Shown: positions 6,826 through 10,165 of the stretch, piece by piece | How the letters are laid out: the number at the start of each line of letters is the position of its first letter | Numbering within the stretch: the stretch's first letter is position 1 | Translations under genes and position numbers: made by a program | The notes under the pieces: generated by a model | Database searches by the model: none | The model's input: only the letters and a program-made list of their open reading frames with translations | What the model was told of the DNA's origin: nothing | From: Cycloclasticus sp. | GTDB lineage: Bacteria; Pseudomonadota; Gammaproteobacteria; Methylococcales; Cycloclasticaceae | Direction of reading: 5' to 3' | DNA: 10,165 bases | NCBI GenBank assembly: GCA_018066825.1 | Contig: JAGPVU010000172.1 | Coordinates: forward strand, 1-10,165

Positions 6826-7515
6826 ATGGTACCTTGGCTTGATCCAAATAATGACTTAGAGCCGTTTCCTAGCCCTGAGACGTCCCTAGACGAACCAAAT
6901 GGTTTATTAGCGGCGGGGGGCTCTTTGAACCCAGAGCGATTATTGTCTGCTTATCGTCAAGGTATCTTCCCCTGGTTTGAAGATGACCAACCCATTTTAT
7001 GGTGGTCTCCAAACCCTAGGATGGTTATTAAACCCAGCGATACCCATGTTTCTCGTAGCTTAAGAAAAATCATCAATCAAGGCGCGTTTGATTGCACCTT
7101 CGACACAGCCTTTAACGATGTCATACACGCCTGTTCATCTTCACGCGAGCTTCAAGCTGGCACCTGGATAACCCCATCTATGGTGCAAGCTTATCAGACC
7201 TTGTTTGAATTAGGCTCCGGACACTCAGTTGAGGTGTGGCTTGAAGGTGAATTGGTAGGTGGTTTATATGGCGTCAGCATTGGGCGCGTTTTTTTTGGTG
7301 AGTCTATGTTTAGTTTATGTAGTAACGCATCAAAAATAGGCTTTGTCTTTTTATCTGAACAATTAAACGACTGGGGCTATCAGCTGATTGATTGCCAAGT
7401 GCAATCTCAACACTTAAAAAGTTTGGGCGCATCGACTATTAGCCGACGTGATTTTTCAATGATGCTGGGGCAGCTTTGCCCTCAATCGGTTAATGAACAG
7501 GCGTGGCGTCAGTAA
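6826..7515 (+). CDS. aat: Leucyl/phenylalanyl-tRNA--protein transferase
   Basis: A 229-residue aminoacyl-transferase that moves Leu or Phe from charged tRNA onto proteins with N-terminal Arg or Lys, creating N-degrons for ClpS-ClpAP. Family signatures are present in order: P-N-G-L-L-A-A-G-G-S-L (24-34), Y-R-Q-G-I-F-P-W-F (43-51), I-L-W-W-S-P-N-P-R (57-65), W-I-T-P (114-117), E-L-V-G-G-L-Y-G-V (142-150), F-F-G-E-S-M-F-S (156-163), N-A-S-K (167-170), and the catalytic I-D-C-Q with Asp189, matching Asp186 of E. coli (234 aa). The ATG at 6826 gives the expected N-terminus (V-P-W-L-D), but no clear ribosome binding site precedes it in the 19 bp after trxB. Its TAA is directly followed by the ATG of bpt, so the two N-degron transferases are probably translated together. 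Confidence 0.98.
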   Translation: MVPWLDPNNDLEPFPSPETSLDEPNGLLAAGGSLNPERLLSAYRQGIFPWFEDDQPILWWSPNPRMVIKPSDTHVSRSLRKIINQGAFDCTFDTAFNDVIHACSSSRELQAGTWITPSMVQAYQTLFELGSGHSVEVWLEGELVGGLYGVSIGRVFFGESMFSLCSNASKIGFVFLSEQLNDWGYQLIDCQVQSQHLKSLGASTISRRDFSMMLGQLCPQSVNEQAWRQ

Positions 7516-8289
7516 ATGGCTAAACAAAATAATTCTGGGCAACAGTTACCCTTATATATTTCATCCCCCCAATCTTGTGATTACCTAAGCGAACAGCAAT
7601 CGCAAAATATTTTTATTGCTCCAGATATCCCTATCTCGCCTGACCTATACGGCCACTTGCTTGGCATTGGCTTTAGACGCAGCGGCAAACACGCCTATCG
7701 GCCACACTGCCCTGCATGTCGTGCTTGCATCCCCTGTCGGGTTGATAGCGCTCAATTTAAACCCTCACGCAGCCAAAAACGCGTATTAGCAAAAAATAAT
7801 GACCTGAGCTTTAATGCCGTAACGAATGACTTTTCTGAGCAGCACTACCGCCTATATCAGCGTTACCAAGCGGATAAACACCCAGGCGGCACAATGGAGC
7901 ACTTTAACGCCGACGAGTATCAATCTTTTTTGTGTCAATCATTCGGTAATAGCCTGGTGTATGAAACACGCTTAAATGATCAACTTCTGGCAATATCGCT
8001 AACTGATGTATTCACTAACGCCTTATCCGCGGTATACACTTGTTTTGACCCTGCTTATGCAAGCCGCAGTTTAGGCACCTACAGTGTATTAAAACAAATC
8101 GAGCTAGCCATGAATGCTGGCCAACAATTTGTTTATCTTGGTTATTACATTCAGGCGTCTAATAAAATGGCCTATAAAACCAACTTTAGACCCCTTCAAT
8201 TGTTGATTAATGGTGAATGGCGTAGTTTTAACAAAGCTGAAGAATTACCGGTGCAAAACAGTTGTTTAGACGCACCCTTAACTTTTTAA
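7516..8289 (+). CDS. bpt: Aspartate/glutamate leucyltransferase (bacterial ATE1-like)
   Basis: A 257-residue transferase that attaches Leu from Leu-tRNA to proteins with N-terminal Asp or Glu; older annotations call it arginyl-tRNA--protein transferase (ate). It is related to eukaryotic ATE1. Near the N-terminus are the conserved C-x-Y-L (21-24) and a cysteine-rich cluster C65-P-A-C68-R-A-C71-I-P-C74 preceded by G-F-R-R-S-G-K-H-A-Y-R-P. The C-terminal GNAT-like half has Y-x-C-F-D-P (174-179), S-L-G-T-Y (185-189), Y-L-G-Y-Y-I (207-212), K-M-A-Y-K (217-221), and F-R-P-L-Q-L-L with G-E-W. Length is close to the usual 235-260. The ATG abuts the aat TAA with no gap, and GGCGTGG (7502-7508) may serve as a weak ribosome site, so coupling to aat is likely. 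E. coli lacks this gene; Vibrio and Pseudomonas have it. Confidence 0.97.
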   Translation: MAKQNNSGQQLPLYISSPQSCDYLSEQQSQNIFIAPDIPISPDLYGHLLGIGFRRSGKHAYRPHCPACRACIPCRVDSAQFKPSRSQKRVLAKNNDLSFNAVTNDFSEQHYRLYQRYQADKHPGGTMEHFNADEYQSFLCQSFGNSLVYETRLNDQLLAISLTDVFTNALSAVYTCFDPAYASRSLGTYSVLKQIELAMNAGQQFVYLGYYIQASNKMAYKTNFRPLQLLINGEWRSFNKAEELPVQNSCLDAPLTF

Positions 8290-8382
8290 GTTAATTAACG
8301 GTTAAATGCGTCCAAATAGTGTAAAATCCCGCCGGATTGACTGACTTATCAGACAATTAGACACTTAATTTTAAAGGCACAC
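8290..8382 (+). promoter_or_regulatory. bpt-infA intergenic region with probable infA promoter
   Basis: This 93 bp stretch is the longest non-coding interval in the window. TAAAAT at 8322-8327, followed by a C/G-rich CCCGCCGG, is a good -10 candidate; GTTAAA (8301-8306) at a 15-base spacing or TTAACG (8295-8300) at 21 are poor -35 partners. It opens with a perfect palindrome, GTTAATTAAC (8290-8299), and contains a small CTGA/TCAG inverted repeat (8341-8344/8349-8352). AAAGG (8373-8377) lies 5 bases before the infA ATG and is its ribosome binding site. No intrinsic terminator for aat-bpt is visible. Confidence 0.45.
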
Positions 8383-8601
8383 ATGGCAAAAGAAGATCAA
8401 ATTGAAATGGAAGGCGTTGTTAAAGATACGTTACCCAACACAATGTTTCGCGTTGAATTAGAAAACGGTCACCTCATCACCGCACATATCTCAGGAAAAA
8501 TGCGTAAACATTATATTCGCATCCTTACTGGGGACAGAGTTAAAGTAGAGATGACCCCTTACGATTTATCTAAAGGGCGCATAACCTACCGCGTTAAATA
8601 A
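8383..8601 (+). CDS. infA: Translation initiation factor IF-1
   Basis: A 72-residue single S1/OB-fold protein that occupies the ribosomal A site of the 30S subunit and helps IF-2 and IF-3 select the initiator tRNA. It begins M-A-K-E-D-x-I-E-M and carries the nearly invariant T-L-P-N-T-M-F-R-V-E-L-E-N-G-H (16-30), A-H-I-S-G-K-M-R-K (34-42), Y-I-R-I-L-T-G-D (44-51) and T-P-Y-D-L-S-K-G-R-I (58-67). The length equals that of E. coli IF-1 (72 aa). It is well separated from bpt and probably has its own promoter. It is followed after 7 bp by the convergent clpA stop; the serW tRNA gene found at this junction in E. coli is absent. Confidence 0.99.
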   Translation: MAKEDQIEMEGVVKDTLPNTMFRVELENGHLITAHISGKMRKHYIRILTGDRVKVEMTPYDLSKGRITYRVK

Positions 8602-8608
8602 TTTCGAT

Positions 8609-10165
8609 TTACTTTTGTTCGATCAGTTTTTTACTGGCTTCGGTAATAAGAAAATCTAGCTTATTATCATTAACAAAAACCTTTACCGAGCCACCGTTCG
8701 ATAGTTTTCCAAATAACAACTCGTTAGCCAACGGCTTTTTAATATGCTCTTGAACCGTGCGTTCCATTGGCCGCGCACCCATTTTAGGGTCATAACCTTT
8801 TTTCGCTAACCATTTACGCGCTTCCGGCTCTAAGGTTATGGTGACATTTTTATCGTGTAACTGTGCCTCTAACTCAAAGATAAATTTATCGACCACAAAC
8901 GTGATCGTATCTTCCGTTAACGACTTAAATTGCACCACCGCGTCCAACCTATTTCTAAATTCTGGCGAAAACGATTTTTCTATGACCTTCATGCTGTCTG
9001 AGGCGTGCTCTTGTTCAGTAAAACCGATTGATGCACGACTGCCTTCATAGGCGCCTGAATTTGTCGTCATAACCAACATAATGTTTCTAAAATCTGCTTT
9101 TCTGCCGTTATTGTCCGTTAATGTGCCGTGATCCATAATTTGCAATAATAAATTAAAGATATCCGGGTGCGCTTTTTCAATTTCATCCAGTAACAAAATC
9201 GCGTGCGGGTGTTTGGTTACTTCTTCGGTTAACAAACCACCTTGGTCATACCCTACGTAACCCGGCGGTGAGCCAATCAGGCGTGATACTGTATGTCGCT
9301 CCATATATTCAGACATATCAAAGCGAATCAAGTCGACACCCATAATTTTAGCTAATTGCTGAGTCACTTCTGTTTTGCCCACCCCGGTAGGGCCAGCAAA
9401 CATAAACGAACCGATTGTTCGCTCTTCTTGACCCAAGCCTGCTCGGCTTAAGATGACTGCATCAGATAGCTTTTCGATCGCCTCATCTTGGCCAAATACA
9501 ACCATTTTTAAGTTACGCGCCAAGTCTTTAAGTTTATCTTTATCTTGTGATGACACACTTTTTTCTGGGATACGCGCTATTTGGGCAATAATTTTTTCGA
9601 TATCTTCGCTATTGATCGTCTCTTTACGATCAGCCTCAGGTAATAAACGTTGTTTTGCCCCTGCTTCATCCATCACATCAATCGCCTTATCCGGTAAAAA
9701 GCGGTCATTGATATAGCGGTCGGCCAACTTAGCTGCTGTTTCGATGCTGTCACTGCTGTATTTAATTTGGTGATGCTCTTCGTAACGTGACTTTAAACCT
9801 TTTAAAATTTGTATCGTATCGTCAACAGACGGTTCATTAATGTCAATTTTCTGAAAGCGACGAGCTAAGGCGTGGTCTTTTTCAAAGATGCCTCTAAATT
9901 CTTTATAGGTTGTTGAACCAATGCAGCGCAAATCACCCGATGCGAGTGCTGGTTTGATCATGTTTGATGCATCCATAACACTGCCTGACGCTGATCCGGC
10001 ACCAATAATGGTGTGAATTTCATCGATAAAAAGAATACTGTCATGTTCTGTTTTTAACTGTGACACAAGACCTTTTAAGCGTTTTTCAAAGTCCCCTCGA
10101 TATTTGGTACCCGCCACCAAAGAGCCCATATCTAACGAGTAGATCGTCGTTTCTTTCAGTACATC
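8609..10165 (-). CDS. clpA: ATP-dependent Clp protease unfoldase ClpA, C-terminal 518 residues (5' end outside window)
   Basis: AAA+ unfoldase that feeds substrates, including N-degron proteins brought by ClpS, into ClpP. The frame stays open to the right edge (12 codons before the first internal Met, reading D-V-L-K-E-T-T-I-Y-S-L-D), so the apparent ATG at 10127-10129 is internal and about 240 N-terminal residues are missing compared with E. coli ClpA (758 aa). Positions below count from the edge. First ATPase domain, partial: pore-loop K-Y-R-G (21-24), Walker B I-L-F-I-D-E-I-H (44-51), sensor G-S-T-T (83-86), arginine finger A-R-R-F. Second domain: Walker A G-P-T-G-V-G-K-T (258-265), pore-loop G-Y-V-G (302-305), Walker B L-L-L-D-E-I-E (324-330), sensor T-T-N (367-369), the ClpP-docking I-G-F loop (380-382), and R-N-R-L-D (404-408). 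The C-terminal G-A-R-P-M sensor 2 (463-467) distinguishes an intact end. The I-G-F loop and overall match favour ClpA over ClpB or ClpC. clpS is expected just beyond the edge. Confidence 0.97.
   Translation of the reverse strand, partial: DVLKETTIYSLDMGSLVAGTKYRGDFEKRLKGLVSQLKTEHDSILFIDEIHTIIGAGSASGSVMDASNMIKPALASGDLRCIGSTTYKEFRGIFEKDHALARRFQKIDINEPSVDDTIQILKGLKSRYEEHHQIKYSSDSIETAAKLADRYINDRFLPDKAIDVMDEAGAKQRLLPEADRKETINSEDIEKIIAQIARIPEKSVSSQDKDKLKDLARNLKMVVFGQDEAIEKLSDAVILSRAGLGQEERTIGSFMFAGPTGVGKTEVTQQLAKIMGVDLIRFDMSEYMERHTVSRLIGSPPGYVGYDQGGLLTEEVTKHPHAILLLDEIEKAHPDIFNLLLQIMDHGTLTDNNGRKADFRNIMLVMTTNSGAYEGSRASIGFTEQEHASDSMKVIEKSFSPEFRNRLDAVVQFKSLTEDTITFVVDKFIFELEAQLHDKNVTITLEPEARKWLAKKGYDPKMGARPMERTVQEHIKKPLANELLFGKLSNGGSVKVFVNDNKLDFLITEASKKLIEQK

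Noticed and set aside
8602..8608. tRNA or terminator between infA and clpA, as in E. coli (serW)
   Set aside because: Only 7 bases separate the stop codons; there is no space for either.
9453..9716. Plus-strand open frame of 87 codons antisense to clpA (and a similar one at 8838-9050)
   Set aside because: Both mirror conserved ClpA coding sequence and give Ser-rich, unrecognisable proteins, as expected of shadow frames.
10127..10129. ATG treated as the start of clpA
   Set aside because: The frame continues upstream to the window edge with residues matching ClpA (T-I-Y-S-L-D before M-G-S-L), so this Met is internal and the gene is cut by the window.
1..10165. Mobile element, CRISPR array, toxin-antitoxin or defence system
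   Set aside because: Nearly every base belongs to conserved core genes in conserved order, with no transposase, integrase, regularly spaced repeats or target-site duplications seen.

Overview
The window is an ordinary, densely packed housekeeping region of a gammaproteobacterium with moderately low GC (roughly low-to-mid 40s percent by eye, not counted). The gene set and order (rarA, lolA, ftsK, then trxB, aat, bpt, infA, clpA) match the well-known neighbourhood around E. coli minute 20 and its Pseudomonas counterpart. bpt directly after aat, as in Pseudomonas, argues against an enteric. The genus cannot be fixed from this sequence; a marine or methylotroph-like lineage such as the Thiotrichales or Methylococcales would fit but is a guess.

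Left block, minus strand (about 1-5757), read right to left: ald (alanine dehydrogenase), ftsK (chromosome translocase), lolA (periplasmic lipoprotein chaperone), rarA (replication-fork AAA+ ATPase), a small BON-domain lipoprotein, and perhaps the first codons of another gene at the left edge. ftsK, lolA and rarA are 3 bp apart or overlap, so they look translationally coupled. rarA starts with GTG and ftsK apparently with TTG. ald sits beside ftsK where many relatives carry the regulator gene lrp; no lrp lies in the window.

Right block, plus strand (5847-8601): trxB, aat and bpt are closely spaced, then infA follows after a 93 bp gap that probably carries its own promoter. An 89 bp divergent region between ald and trxB holds a nested inverted repeat. 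clpA enters from the right edge on the minus strand and converges on infA with only 7 bp between the stop codons; its N-terminal part lies outside the window.

Functionally, aat and bpt add leucine or phenylalanine to protein N-termini, and the ClpA unfoldase (with ClpS and ClpP, not seen here) degrades such proteins, so the right half holds most of a bacterial N-degron pathway. lolA and the BON lipoprotein both concern the outer membrane. I found no mobile element, CRISPR array, tRNA, rRNA or clear new system. The longest non-coding stretch is 93 bp. The findings are modest: unusual starts, a short and somewhat divergent Ald, a single-BON lipoprotein, a compact FtsK and a few inverted repeats.
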